From contig LXYH01000031.1 of NCBI GenBank assembly GCA_001650895.1, positions 1 through 64,000 on the forward strand: DNA of 64,000 nucleotides, written 5' to 3'. Numbering within the stretch: position 1 is the stretch's first letter; every line of letters begins with the position of its first letter. Positions 8,177-17,327 of the stretch are shown here, piece by piece. Origin of the DNA: Rhodobacteraceae bacterium EhC02 (lineage in GTDB: Bacteria; Pseudomonadota; Alphaproteobacteria; Rhodobacterales; Rhodobacteraceae). A program made the position numbers and the translations under genes. The notes beneath the pieces were generated by a model. That model searched no databases. It was given only the letters and a program-made list of their open reading frames with translations, and was not told the origin of the DNA.

Positions 8177-10483
8177 ATGACCACATATCACCTGCCCGGC
8201 CTTGCCGCCCCTGCCACCCTGCAGATCGACCGCTGGGGTCTGGCCCATATCCGGGCCGAGGGGCTGCATGACCTGTTCTTTTCCCAGGGGTTCAACGCCG
8301 CGCGCGACCGGTTGTGGCAGATCGACCTGTGGCGCAAGCGGGGCCTCGGCCTTCTGGCGGCGGATTTCGGCCCCGGCTACCTAATGCAGGATCGCGCGGC
8401 GCGTCTGTTCCTCTATCGGGGCGACATGGCCCCGGAATGGGCCGCCTATGGCGAGGATGCGCAGGCGATCTGCACCGCCTTTGCCGCCGGGATCAATGCT
8501 TGCGTCGACCTGGTGCTGGACGGGCGGATGGCCCTGCCTGCGGAATTCGCGGCGCTTGGCACGCAGCCTGCCCATTGGGCGGCAGAGGATGTGGTGCGCA
8601 TCCGCACCCATTGCCTCACGCGCAACGCGGCTTCCGAGCTGGCGCGCGCGCAGGTACTTGCGCTGGCCGATCCCGACACGGACCTTTTGCGCGTCCCGCT
8701 GAACCCGCCTGTGGATGCGTCGGAATGGGCGGTAAACGCAGGGCATGACCTGCCGGCCCATGCGCTGGCGGTGTTCGAACTGGCGACAGCGCCCGTCACG
8801 TTCGCGCCCGACCGGCTGGCCGCCGGGCTGGATCAGGCCGCGCGCTGGTCCCGCGTCGATCCGCGCAAGACCGTGGTGCAGGCACCAAGCATGGAAGGGT
8901 CGAACAACTGGGTCGTCTCAGGCGCGCGCACTGCCTCGGGCCGCCCGATCATGGCCAGCGATCCGCACCGGGCGCATGCCGCGCCAAGCCTGCGCTACAT
9001 GGTGCATCTGACGGCCCCCGGCATCGACATCATCGGCGCGGGCGAGCCGTCTTCGCCGGGCATCATGGCAGGGCATAACGGGCACGCAGCCTTCAGCCTG
9101 ACGATCTTCTGCGCCGATCAGGAGGATGTCATGGTCTATGACACCGACCCCGACGCGCCCGCCCGCTATCGTTACGCCGATGGCTGGGAAGAGATGCAGA
9201 CCGTGACCGAGGTTTTCGCGGTCAGGGGCCATCCCGATCAGCGGCTCGACCTGCGTTTCACCCGGCATGGGCCGGTTGTCTGGGAAGAGCCGGGCCGCGC
9301 GCTGGCGCTGCGGACGGTGTTCACCGAACCGGGCACCGCGCCCTATATGGCCAGCCTCAAATCCATGCGGGCAACGACGTGGGAGGGGTTCAAGGATGCG
9401 GTAGACACATGGGGCGCACCTTCCGTGAACCTGGTCTATGCCGATGTGGCAGGCGATTTCGGCTGGCAGGCCGCGGGCTACGTGCCGCGCCGGAACGGCT
9501 GGCGCGGGCTGGTGCCCGTCGCCGGTGACGGACGCTTTGAATGGCAGGGCTTCATGACCGCCAGCACCCTGCCCCGGCTGGACAATCCCGCGCAGGGCTT
9601 TGTCCATTCCGCCAACGAGATGAACCTGCCTGCCGCAGCGCAGGCGGGCCCCGCCATCGGGCATGAATGGTTCCAGGACCAGCGCGCCGCGCGCATTGCC
9701 GCCGCACTGGGGGCGCGGGACGACCATGACCTTGCCACATCGACCGCGTTGCAGACCGATACCGGATCGCCCTTCGCCGCGCGGCTGATCGCACTTCTGC
9801 CGCAGGATGCGCCGGGGCGCGACCTGCTGGCGCTGTGGGATGGGCGATCCGACGCGGGATCGGCCCCTGCCCTGCTATACGAGGTCTGGCTGTCCTCGCA
9901 TCTGCGCCCGGCGCTTCTGTCGCGGGTCGCACCCGACCCCGGCCTGCGCCGGTTCCTGGTGCCGGGCAACGTGCCGGTGGTGACCGAATTGCTGGAGGGC
10001 AGGCACCCAAGGCTGGCGGCCCGTGCCGGGCTGGATGCGCCGGATGCGCGCGAGACGCTGCTGCGCGAGACGCTGGCGGCGGCGCTGGCGGATGTGACGG
10101 CGCGGTTCGGCGCGGATCCGCTGCAATGGCGCTGGGGCGATCTGCATCATGGCTGGTTCGACCATGCGCTGACGCCTTTGGGCACGAGTTTCGACCTTGG
10201 GCCATGGCCCAAGGGGGGCGGCAATACCTCGATCATGCTGGCGCATCACGAGGCGTCGGATTACCGGGTCCGCATCGGGGCAAGCGTGCGGATGGTGATC
10301 GACCTAGGCGATTGGGATGCAAGCGTCTGGATCAATGCGCCGGGGCAATCGGGGATGCAGGACAGCCCGCACCTGGCCGATCTGGCGCCGCTTTGGGCGG
10401 CGGGCGAATACGTGCCGCTGGCCTATTCCGCCGCCGCGGTGGAGGCGGTCACGGTCGAGACGATCACCCTTTTGACCGGCTGA
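8177..10483 (+). CDS. Penicillin acylase-family Ntn-hydrolase
   Basis: A 768-residue member of the penicillin amidase (S45) family. The ATG at 8177 has CGGAG upstream. An alpha-subunit-like region is followed near residue 240 by MEGSNNWVVSG, where the Ser after Gly would become the N-terminal nucleophile of the beta chain after self-cleavage. Further family motifs are the MASDPHR block and GHNGHAAFSLT. No clear export signal is seen; the N terminus (MTTYHLPGLAAPATLQIDRWG) goes straight into the domain, so a cytoplasmic enzyme is likely. It would hydrolyse an acyl amide; candidates are N-acyl amino acids, beta-lactams or acyl-homoserine lactones. It lies directly behind the IclR gene. Confidence 0.88.
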   Translation: MTTYHLPGLAAPATLQIDRWGLAHIRAEGLHDLFFSQGFNAARDRLWQIDLWRKRGLGLLAADFGPGYLMQDRAARLFLYRGDMAPEWAAYGEDAQAICTAFAAGINACVDLVLDGRMALPAEFAALGTQPAHWAAEDVVRIRTHCLTRNAASELARAQVLALADPDTDLLRVPLNPPVDASEWAVNAGHDLPAHALAVFELATAPVTFAPDRLAAGLDQAARWSRVDPRKTVVQAPSMEGSNNWVVSGARTASGRPIMASDPHRAHAAPSLRYMVHLTAPGIDIIGAGEPSSPGIMAGHNGHAAFSLTIFCADQEDVMVYDTDPDAPARYRYADGWEEMQTVTEVFAVRGHPDQRLDLRFTRHGPVVWEEPGRALALRTVFTEPGTAPYMASLKSMRATTWEGFKDAVDTWGAPSVNLVYADVAGDFGWQAAGYVPRRNGWRGLVPVAGDGRFEWQGFMTASTLPRLDNPAQGFVHSANEMNLPAAAQAGPAIGHEWFQDQRAARIAAALGARDDHDLATSTALQTDTGSPFAARLIALLPQDAPGRDLLALWDGRSDAGSAPALLYEVWLSSHLRPALLSRVAPDPGLRRFLVPGNVPVVTELLEGRHPRLAARAGLDAPDARETLLRETLAAALADVTARFGADPLQWRWGDLHHGWFDHALTPLGTSFDLGPWPKGGGNTSIMLAHHEASDYRVRIGASVRMVIDLGDWDASVWINAPGQSGMQDSPHLADLAPLWAAGEYVPLAYSAAAVEAVTVETITLLTG

Positions 10484-10500
10484 CCGGACGCCTTGCGGGC

Positions 10501-11064
10501 TTAGCGGCGCAGGCGCGCCACGATCTGCCCGGCCAGCTGGTCGATGGCCTGACCCTGTGCCGCGGCGATCGCGGCGGGGCCTGAGGCGGTCAGCGGCACG
10601 CGGATGTCGAAACGTTCCAGCACCTCGCGGGCGCGGCCATCAAAGCTGGCCACGGCATATTGCCCGGCGATCTGGAAGGTTGCATCGGCGCGCGCGACCA
10701 TCGCGTCGATGCGCACGTCAAGACGGCCTGCCGCCGGTTCCGAGAGCGGCCATGGTTCGGCCGCGACCGAGGCCGTGGTTTGCAGATCAAGGCTGCGCGC
10801 CAGTGCAGCCGTGACCGCGCGGGCCGAACTATCGGCCCATTCCGACCCTTCGACCGGGCGCAGGGCACCATCGGCATCCTGCTGCAGGATCTGGCTGCCT
10901 TCGGCATAGGCGGGCAGGACCACGTCGCGCAATTCGATGCTGGCAAGGCGCAGGGCGACAGGGGCCGCAACGGGCGCCGGTTCCACCAGATAGCGCGCGG
11001 CGGTATCGCCGCAGGCGGCCAGCGCGAGGGTCAGGGAAATCGCGAGGGGCAAGGTGCTTTTCAT
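10501..11064 (-). CDS. pqiC: PqiC-like ABC-type transport auxiliary lipoprotein
   Basis: A 187-residue outer-membrane lipoprotein precursor of the PqiC family (formerly DUF330). The signal peptide ends with the lipobox LALAAC at about residues 15-20. Downstream, VVLPAYAEGSQILQQ resembles the YbaY/PqiC core. The ATG at 11064 lies two bases past the stop of pqiB; a TTG at 11070 would overlap it. In Escherichia coli PqiC works with PqiA and PqiB in phospholipid traffic between membranes. It is the last gene of this four-gene operon. Confidence 0.87.
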   Translation of the reverse strand: MKSTLPLAISLTLALAACGDTAARYLVEPAPVAAPVALRLASIELRDVVLPAYAEGSQILQQDADGALRPVEGSEWADSSARAVTAALARSLDLQTTASVAAEPWPLSEPAAGRLDVRIDAMVARADATFQIAGQYAVASFDGRAREVLERFDIRVPLTASGPAAIAAAQGQAIDQLAGQIVARLRR

Positions 11065-11066
11065 GG

Positions 11067-13163
11067 TCAACGTCCGATCAGAAGGGAATTCGGGTTGCGT
11101 TCGATGGCGCGGGCCAGCTGCGTGACCGCGCGGGCGGTGTCGCGGAATTCGCGCATCACCTGCAGCGCCTCGGTGTTGAAGTCGGACCTTTCGCCATAGG
11201 CCGCGATCAGCCCGTCCGCTTGCACCACCAGCCGTTCCAGCCGCTGTGACAGGTCGGGCAGGCTTTCCATCGCCTGCGCCACGGATTCGGCGGCGGCGCG
11301 GGTCGAGGCCAGCGTGCGGTTCACGTTGTCGATCGCTTCGCCCTCGCGCAGGGCCGCAAGGACCTGGCTGACCTCGGCCAGCGCACCGGCAAGGGCGGGC
11401 GGCAGATCGCGCATCTGGTCCGATCCGATCAGCGCCTCCGTGCTGTTCAGAAGCCGGGTGGCGGCGGCGGCCAGTTCCTCGATCTCGACACCGCTGGCGC
11501 GGGCGGTCAGGGTGCGCAGTTCCGCGACCAGTTCGGGCAGATCGGCCGAGGCTGAGGCGGCATTCGCGGCAATCGTGTCAGCGCTGTCCAGTACCGTTAC
11601 CAGCCGGTCAATGGCGCCACGCAGGCGCAATTCCTCGACGATCCCGCGCACCTCGGCAAGGCCGCCGCGCAGCTCGCCCGGCAGGGCCTGGGTGTCTTCG
11701 CCCCCCACAAGCGCGCGAATATCCTCGATCAGGGCCAGCGCCGCATCCGGGGCCTGCCGCGTTCCTTCCGACGAGACGACCGCCTCGATCGAAGCCATGA
11801 GCGTGATTGCCTGGTTCATCAGGTCTTCGACCGGCAGCGCATTGATCCGCTCCAGCACGCCTTCGGCGGTGGCGGTGAAATCCGGCAGATCGGATGTGAC
11901 CGACGGCAGCACGATCATGCCGTCCTCGCGCTGCTCGATCGTGGCGGGGGTGGCGTCGGGCAATTCGACCAGTTCGATCACCAGCGCGGCCGTGAACAGG
12001 CTCGATGTGGCCAGTTGCGCGCGCAAGCCATCTGCCACGGCGTTGCGCAGGAATTCGATGGTGCGCTCGGCCCCGGCCTCGGCCGGCAGGCCCAGCGCCT
12101 GCGGGTCCAGCGCAACGGTCGTGCGCAGCCGGACGGCTTGGCCGCGGCCTTCATCGACCAGCACCGCGCCGATGGCCCGCACCTCGCCTACGCGCAGCCC
12201 ACGGAACCGCACGGGCGATCCGACCGCAAGACCGTTGACCGACCCGTCGAATTCGATTGCCATATCGACCGCATTGGCGGCGACCCCGGTGAAAAGGCTC
12301 TGGCGGGCGGCGCTTTCGTCCGGGAAGAGGTCGAAGACATATCCGGGGTTGAGAGGTGCGCCGCCTGAAAAGATCGTGTCGAAGGCAATGCCGCCCGTCA
12401 CCAGCGCCGCAAGGTTGCCCACATCCAGCGAAAGCCCCCCCGTTCCCAGCGATACCGTGAACCCCGATGTGTCCCAGAACCGCGTGGCCGTGGTCAGGCG
12501 GCGGTCATGCGGCGCCATGATGAAGGCATCGAACACCACGCTGTCCCCCGACAGGATCAGGCGCGGCGCTTCGATATGGCCGACTTCGATCCCGTGAAAC
12601 AGGATCGGCGCCCCTTCCGAGATCCTGTTGGCATCGCGGGTGCGCAGGGTGATCCGCGTGCCCTGCTGGCCTTCGCGGATCAGCGGCGCACTGTCCATGC
12701 CGACAAAGGCGCGGGCCTCGCCGTCCGGACCGGGCGTGAAGGAGGTTTCGATATAGACGCCCGACAGCACGGTCGACAGGCCTGAAATGCCACGCGCGCT
12801 GACCTCGGGCTGGACCACCCAGAACTGCGCATCCGCCGGCAGCGTATTGGCAAGATCACGGTCGATCGAGGCCGTGACCAGCACCCGCGCCAGATCGGGG
12901 GTGAAGCGCACATCCTCGACCGCGCCGATCACCACGTCGCGGTAGCGGATCGTTGTCTCGCCGGGGCGGACGCCCGACGCGTTCAGGAATGAAATCTCGA
13001 TCGTCACGCCCCGTGCGGCATAGGTCTGCCATGCGATGCCCAGCGACACGATCAGCGCCAGGATCGGCACCAGCCAGACCAGCGACAGGTTGCGCCAGAA
13101 CGACCGTTTCGGCGGGTCGATCCGCATCGGTGAAAGCGTCGGGTTGGCGTTATCGTCACTCAT
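11067..13163 (-). CDS. pqiB: PqiB-like intermembrane transport protein with three MCE domains
   Basis: A 698-residue periplasmic protein anchored by one N-terminal transmembrane helix (WLVPILALIVSLGIAW). It has three MCE domains beginning near residues 40, 165 and 300; ASGVRPGETTIRYRDVVIG and VGSPVRFRGLRVGEV are clear MCE beta-barrel segments. The C-terminal 280 residues are helical and coiled-coil-like, longer than in E. coli PqiB. Such proteins stack into a tube that bridges the periplasm for lipids. The ATG overlaps the stop of the second pqiA gene by one base (TGATG). Confidence 0.92.
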   Translation of the reverse strand: MSDDNANPTLSPMRIDPPKRSFWRNLSLVWLVPILALIVSLGIAWQTYAARGVTIEISFLNASGVRPGETTIRYRDVVIGAVEDVRFTPDLARVLVTASIDRDLANTLPADAQFWVVQPEVSARGISGLSTVLSGVYIETSFTPGPDGEARAFVGMDSAPLIREGQQGTRITLRTRDANRISEGAPILFHGIEVGHIEAPRLILSGDSVVFDAFIMAPHDRRLTTATRFWDTSGFTVSLGTGGLSLDVGNLAALVTGGIAFDTIFSGGAPLNPGYVFDLFPDESAARQSLFTGVAANAVDMAIEFDGSVNGLAVGSPVRFRGLRVGEVRAIGAVLVDEGRGQAVRLRTTVALDPQALGLPAEAGAERTIEFLRNAVADGLRAQLATSSLFTAALVIELVELPDATPATIEQREDGMIVLPSVTSDLPDFTATAEGVLERINALPVEDLMNQAITLMASIEAVVSSEGTRQAPDAALALIEDIRALVGGEDTQALPGELRGGLAEVRGIVEELRLRGAIDRLVTVLDSADTIAANAASASADLPELVAELRTLTARASGVEIEELAAAATRLLNSTEALIGSDQMRDLPPALAGALAEVSQVLAALREGEAIDNVNRTLASTRAAAESVAQAMESLPDLSQRLERLVVQADGLIAAYGERSDFNTEALQVMREFRDTARAVTQLARAIERNPNSLLIGR

Positions 13164-13825
13164 CACGTCAAGTCCTGTTCTGCGTCCCATATCAGCCGGG
13201 GGTCGAAACTCAGGGCCGCCAACATGGTGAAGGCCACCGAGAGAGAAAAACTGACAGCCGCGATTCCGGGATTGATCGTGGCCGCGAAGTCCAGTTGCAC
13301 CAGCGCGGACAGAATGGCCACCACGAAGACGTCGATCATCGACCAGCGCCCGATGAATTCGACCACCTCGAACAGGCGCTGCCGCCGGTGCAGGTCCTGC
13401 CCCCGCCTCAGGCGGCCACCCAGGCGGCTGCCGTGATCAACCACAAGCGCAAGATAGCCGATGGCCAGGAACTTGCCCACGGGGATCAATACACTGGCCA
13501 CGAAGACGATCAGCGCCACGCCGTAGGATCCATGATGCATCAGTTCCACGGCACCACCCATGATCGTGTTTTCGGTGGTCGCGCCGAAACTGGTGGTCAG
13601 CAGCATCGGGTAGATGTTGGCCGGCACGTAGACGACGATTCCCGCGAACAGCCAGGCCCAGACCTTCTGCAGGCTGCCCGGCATGCGGCTGTGCAGGGCC
13701 GCGCCGCAGCGGCTGCAACGGGGCGTGCCCATGGGATGCACCCGCCCGCAGCTGTGGCATCCCACAAGCCCGGCCTGCCGCGCGGTCAGTGTCTGCGCGC
13801 CGTCATTGCTGTGCAGGGATGTCAT
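13163..13825 (-). CDS. pqiA: Paraquat-inducible protein A domain protein (second half)
   Basis: A 220-residue membrane protein with one PqiA/LetA domain. It starts with a zinc-ribbon-like motif, CHSC then CSRC, followed by about four transmembrane helices; YVPANIYPMLLTT is the PqiA signature. Its ATG overlaps the stop of the first pqiA gene by four bases (ATGA). It corresponds to the C-terminal half of the two-domain PqiA of enteric bacteria, here encoded by its own gene. It probably feeds lipid to, or takes it from, the PqiB tube. Confidence 0.88.
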   Translation of the reverse strand: MTSLHSNDGAQTLTARQAGLVGCHSCGRVHPMGTPRCSRCGAALHSRMPGSLQKVWAWLFAGIVVYVPANIYPMLLTTSFGATTENTIMGGAVELMHHGSYGVALIVFVASVLIPVGKFLAIGYLALVVDHGSRLGGRLRRGQDLHRRQRLFEVVEFIGRWSMIDVFVVAILSALVQLDFAATINPGIAAVSFSLSVAFTMLAALSFDPRLIWDAEQDLT

Positions 13826-14496
13826 GGGCGCCGCCGCTCCTCGAGGGTTTTCCAGACGGTCAGGCGGCACATGTAGGTGTCGTTCAGCACCGTCACCAGG
13901 ACCAGCGCCGCAAAGGTCCAGAAGGCGGGGCCGATGCCAAGGCGTGCCAGCCCTGCCACCTTGACCAGCGCCACCGCCACGCCGACGATGAAGATCTCGG
14001 CCATGGCCCAGGGGCGCAGCGCCTCGGCCAGGCGGAAGGCGGCCACGCCATGACGGGCGCTGTGCCAGCCCAGCGCCATCGGCGCCAGCGCATAGAGGAT
14101 GCTGGCCAGGCGCAGCACCGGCAGCACGATGATCAGGGCGGCCACCGCGAAGGTCAGCGGCAGCAACAACCCCGAGGAAAAGGCCAGCACCGCGTCCAGC
14201 AGCGAGGACTGGCGCACCATCCCCCCGGCGCTGAGTTCGAGAAAGGGAAAGAACACCGCCGCCACCATCAGCACCAGCGCCGTGGCGGCCAGCATCACGA
14301 TGCGCGTCATCGCCCCCTCGCGCGGCGCCATCAGGATCGTGCCGCACCGATGGCATCGCGCCCGCGCGCCCGCAGGCACGGGGCGATCAAGCTGCAAGGC
14401 ATCGCATGTCGGGCAGGCGATCAGCAGCGACGGATCCAGCCCATCAAGGCCGCCCCGGTCACCGGACGCATGCGCGGAGGTTATCGTTTGGTTCAT
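13822..14496 (-). CDS. pqiA: Paraquat-inducible protein A domain protein (first half)
   Basis: A 224-residue membrane protein with one PqiA domain. Two CxxC pairs (CPTC, CHRC) form a zinc-ribbon-like N terminus at about residues 30-55, then four hydrophobic helices. I start at 14496, eight bases past AGAAG; a second ATG at 14502 adds two residues. It is the promoter-proximal gene of pqiA-pqiA-pqiB-pqiC and is divergent from the isochorismatase-family gene. The two PqiA halves most likely work as a heterodimer. Confidence 0.88.
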   Translation of the reverse strand: MNQTITSAHASGDRGGLDGLDPSLLIACPTCDALQLDRPVPAGARARCHRCGTILMAPREGAMTRIVMLAATALVLMVAAVFFPFLELSAGGMVRQSSLLDAVLAFSSGLLLPLTFAVAALIIVLPVLRLASILYALAPMALGWHSARHGVAAFRLAEALRPWAMAEIFIVGVAVALVKVAGLARLGIGPAFWTFAALVLVTVLNDTYMCRLTVWKTLEERRRP

Positions 14497-14676
14497 GCCC
14501 ATATCTTCTAGGTCGCGCGCGACAGATGCAAGGCGGCACTGACACGGTTGTGACCCGCCCCCCCGTCCTGCCATCCATCGCGGCGGGATCATGCCACCCG
14601 CAAGTTCCTTGCGATCGGGGGTTTTCACCCCGTGCCATCGGGGGCAGACTGCGGGCATCCACCAGACAGGTCCGCC

Positions 14677-15210
14677 ATGCCCCTTATCGATCCCGCCCGA
14701 TCCGCGTTGCTGGTCATCGACGTCCAGGCCCGCCTGATGCCGGCCATCGACGCGGCCAACGCCAGGATCGCCAGTACGGTGCGACTGGTCCGCGCGGCGC
14801 GGCTGCTTGGCGTGCCGCTCCATGTGACGGAACAGAACCCCGCAGGGCTGGGCGCGACGGTTCCCGAACTGGAGGTCACGGCCGCTGAGGCCCTGCCCAA
14901 GATGAGCTTTGACGGCCTGCGGGATCCGGCCATTGCTGCCCGGCTTGCGGGGGATGAGGCCCTGGTGGTCTGCGGCTGCGAGGCCCATGTCTGCGTGATG
15001 CAAACAGTCCTGTCGCTGCGCGCAACCGGACGCCGCGTGCACGTGGTGGCCGACGCGACCGGATCGCGCAGCGACGCAAACCGCCTGGCCGGGCTGGACC
15101 GGATGCGTGCGCATGGGGCCGATATCGTCACGACCGAGATGGTGATCTTCGAATGGCTTGGCAGCGCCGAACATCCCGCCTTCAAGACCGTGATGCCGCT
15201 GATCAAGTAG
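14677..15210 (+). CDS. Isochorismatase-family cysteine hydrolase
   Basis: A 177-residue enzyme of the isochorismatase superfamily. The catalytic triad is visible: Asp in LLVIDVQ (residue 15), Lys in LPKMSF, and the nucleophile Cys in GCEAHVCVMQT. The size matches the small single-domain nicotinamidase/ureidoacrylate-hydrolase-like group rather than true isochorismatases. Start at the ATG at 14677 with GACAGG before it. It stands alone between the pqi operon and the OmpA-family gene, so its substrate is open; YcaC-like amide hydrolysis is the general expectation. Confidence 0.88.
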   Translation: MPLIDPARSALLVIDVQARLMPAIDAANARIASTVRLVRAARLLGVPLHVTEQNPAGLGATVPELEVTAAEALPKMSFDGLRDPAIAARLAGDEALVVCGCEAHVCVMQTVLSLRATGRRVHVVADATGSRSDANRLAGLDRMRAHGADIVTTEMVIFEWLGSAEHPAFKTVMPLIK

Positions 15211-15453
15211 GTCCCGCATCCGCCCGCAGCGCGTGACAGGAGCCGCGACGCAATGGGGCAAGGACCGGCGGAAAACAGCCCATTTCACCGCGTTTTGGCA
15301 AAAAACAGCCGGATATGCCACCGAACGGCGGCATACACAGTGTTGTGACGCGACCCGCCTTCCGTTTGCCCTGCGTTATGATCACATCGGAACCGGTCGG
15401 CCGCGCGCAGGCGTTGGCCGATGCCCCGATCGGGCCATCACAAAGGCAAGCAC

Positions 15454-17256
15454 ATGACCAGCAGAGCATTGAAGTCCACCACGGCCAGCATCCTCGCGAT
15501 ATCGCTGCTCCAGCCATACCCGGCAATGGCGCAGATCCGTGCGCTTGACACGCATTTCGCACAACATAAATCCGCACCTGGCGGTGATTCACGCATTTAT
15601 CTTGCACAAATGACCGCTGAGACCTGCTTTGTCGCCGGTCAGGTCGATCTGGAGCGCTGCGATATCGGCATGTTGCGCGCAGAGCTTGACGGGCTGATGC
15701 AAAACGGGCTGGCCGAGGCTGCGGACCGGCCCGCCGAAGACCCCGCAACGGCCGCCCTGACGCTGGAAGACCGGATCGGGCTGCTGAGTGCCGCCATTGA
15801 GGCCGCCGAACGAGAAGCCGCCGCCGCAGAGGCGGACCGGTTGGCCCAGGCCGAAGCCGAAGCAGCCGCGCAAGCGGAGGCCGACAAGGCCGCGCAGGCC
15901 GAAGCCGAAGCAGCCGCGCAAGCGGAGGCAGACAGGGCCGCGCAGGCCGAAGCCGAAGCAGCCGCGCAAGCGGAGGCAGACAGGGCTGCACAGTCCGAAG
16001 CCGAAGCAGCCGCGCAAGCGGAGGCCGACAAGGCTGCACAGGCCGAAGCCGAAGCAGCCGCGCAAGCGGAAGCAGACAGGGCAGCGCAGGCCGAAGCCGA
16101 AGCAGCCGCGCAAGCGGAAGCAGACAGGGCAGCGCAAGCCGAAGCTCTGGCGACAGCGGCGCAGGAGGCCGAGGCCTCGGCCCTCAAGGATGCGCAGATC
16201 ATCGCCGAACAGACTGAGGCGCAGGACCTTGCGGCCGTGGCCTCCACCACCGACGGCGAAACCCCGGCCCCAGCGGCCGAGGTCAGCACCGAAGTGGTCA
16301 CCGCCGAGGACACCCGCAGCAGCGATCAGGAATTCACCGCCCCCGTCAACCGCAGCGCCGAAAGCAACGGGCTGTCGAATCTGGAAAAGGCAGGGCTTCT
16401 GGCACTTGGCGCGCTGGCCGTCGGCGCGATCATGCAGAACGGGCAGCGTGTTGCGGCCACCTCGGGTGACCGCGTGATCGTCGAGGACAATTCAGGCCGG
16501 TTTCAGGTTCTCAAGGACGACGATGCCCTGATCCGCCAGCCGGGATCGACCGTCGAGACCCGCCGCTTCGACGACGGATCGACCACCACAAGCGTTACCC
16601 GCGACGATGGCTCGCGCGTGGTCACGATCCGCGACGCGTCGGGCCGGGTGCTGCGCCGGTCCGTTGTCGATACGCTGGGGCGTGAGACACTGCTGATCGA
16701 CGACATCGCCCAGGTGGCGCCGGTCAATACATCGACCTTGCCGCCGGCACCGCAGCGGCAGTTCACGGCAGGCGACCGGACAGATCGCGACGCCCTGCGC
16801 GCAGCCTTGCGTGCCGCGGAACTGCGCGATCTGGGCCGCAGTTTCAGCCTGCGCCAGGTGCGCGAGATCGTCGAAGTCCGCGAACTGGCCCCCGAGATCA
16901 GCCTCGAGGATATCACCTTCCGTTCGGGCTCGGCCGCGATCCAGCCCAGCGAGGCCGAGCAACTGCGCGAGATCGGCCTGCTGATGCGCCAGATGATCCG
17001 CGACGACCCGCGCGAGATCTTCCTGGTCGAAGGCTATACGGATGCGGTGGGACGTGCGGAGATGAACCTTTTGCTGTCGGACCGGCGCGCCGAAAGCGTG
17101 GCGCTGGCGCTGACCGAATATTTCGACGTGCCCCCCGAAAACATGGTGGTGCAGGGCTATGGTGAGCGGTTCCTCAAGATCCCGACGCTGGAGGCGGAAC
17201 GGCTGAACCGTCGTGTCGCGGTGCGCCGCATCACCAGCCTGATCGCCCCGCGCTGA
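15454..17256 (+). CDS. OmpA-family outer-membrane protein with Ala/Glu tandem repeats
   Basis: A 600-residue secreted protein. The signal peptide ends at about PAMAQ (residue 28). Residues ~115-265 are an extremely Ala/Glu/Gln-rich helical or coiled-coil segment containing six perfect-length 16-residue repeats, consensus AEAEAAAQAEADKAAQ. One possible membrane helix (AGLLALGALAVGAIM) follows, and the C-terminal ~120 residues form an OmpA-like peptidoglycan-binding domain (LEDITFRSGSAAIQP, VEGYTDAVG, LNRRVAVRR). It may tether the envelope, with the repeat acting as a TolA-like spacer. The ribosome site is weak (AAAGG). Confidence 0.85.
   Translation: MTSRALKSTTASILAISLLQPYPAMAQIRALDTHFAQHKSAPGGDSRIYLAQMTAETCFVAGQVDLERCDIGMLRAELDGLMQNGLAEAADRPAEDPATAALTLEDRIGLLSAAIEAAEREAAAAEADRLAQAEAEAAAQAEADKAAQAEAEAAAQAEADRAAQAEAEAAAQAEADRAAQSEAEAAAQAEADKAAQAEAEAAAQAEADRAAQAEAEAAAQAEADRAAQAEALATAAQEAEASALKDAQIIAEQTEAQDLAAVASTTDGETPAPAAEVSTEVVTAEDTRSSDQEFTAPVNRSAESNGLSNLEKAGLLALGALAVGAIMQNGQRVAATSGDRVIVEDNSGRFQVLKDDDALIRQPGSTVETRRFDDGSTTTSVTRDDGSRVVTIRDASGRVLRRSVVDTLGRETLLIDDIAQVAPVNTSTLPPAPQRQFTAGDRTDRDALRAALRAAELRDLGRSFSLRQVREIVEVRELAPEISLEDITFRSGSAAIQPSEAEQLREIGLLMRQMIRDDPREIFLVEGYTDAVGRAEMNLLLSDRRAESVALALTEYFDVPPENMVVQGYGERFLKIPTLEAERLNRRVAVRRITSLIAPR
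15850..16137 (+). repeat. Six tandem 48-bp repeats inside the OmpA-family gene
   Basis: Six consecutive 48-bp units, each encoding 16 residues, run in frame without interruption. Unit differences are few: GAC AAG versus GAC AGG (K or R at position 13) and one Ala-to-Ser at the start of unit 4. Near identity at the DNA level means recombination or slippage could change copy number without breaking the frame, so length polymorphism between strains is expected. Confidence 0.95.
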
Positions 17257-17286
17257 CGCGCGCGGGCTTTGCCTTACGCCCCGAAC

Positions 17287-17308
17287 GGCCCACCTTCAGG
17301 GGTGGGCC
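17287..17308. terminator. Hairpin between convergent OmpA-family and TetR genes
   Basis: An 8-bp perfect stem, GGCCCACC with GGTGGGCC, and a 6-nt loop lies in the 70-bp convergent gap. There is no T-run on either side, so it is only a possible bidirectional terminator. Confidence 0.4.
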
Positions 17309-17327
17309 TGTCAGGCGGCCAATCCGC

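Noticed and set aside
15850-16137. The regular repeats as a CRISPR array
   Set aside because: Units are contiguous, in frame, without unique spacers, and encode a repetitive helix.
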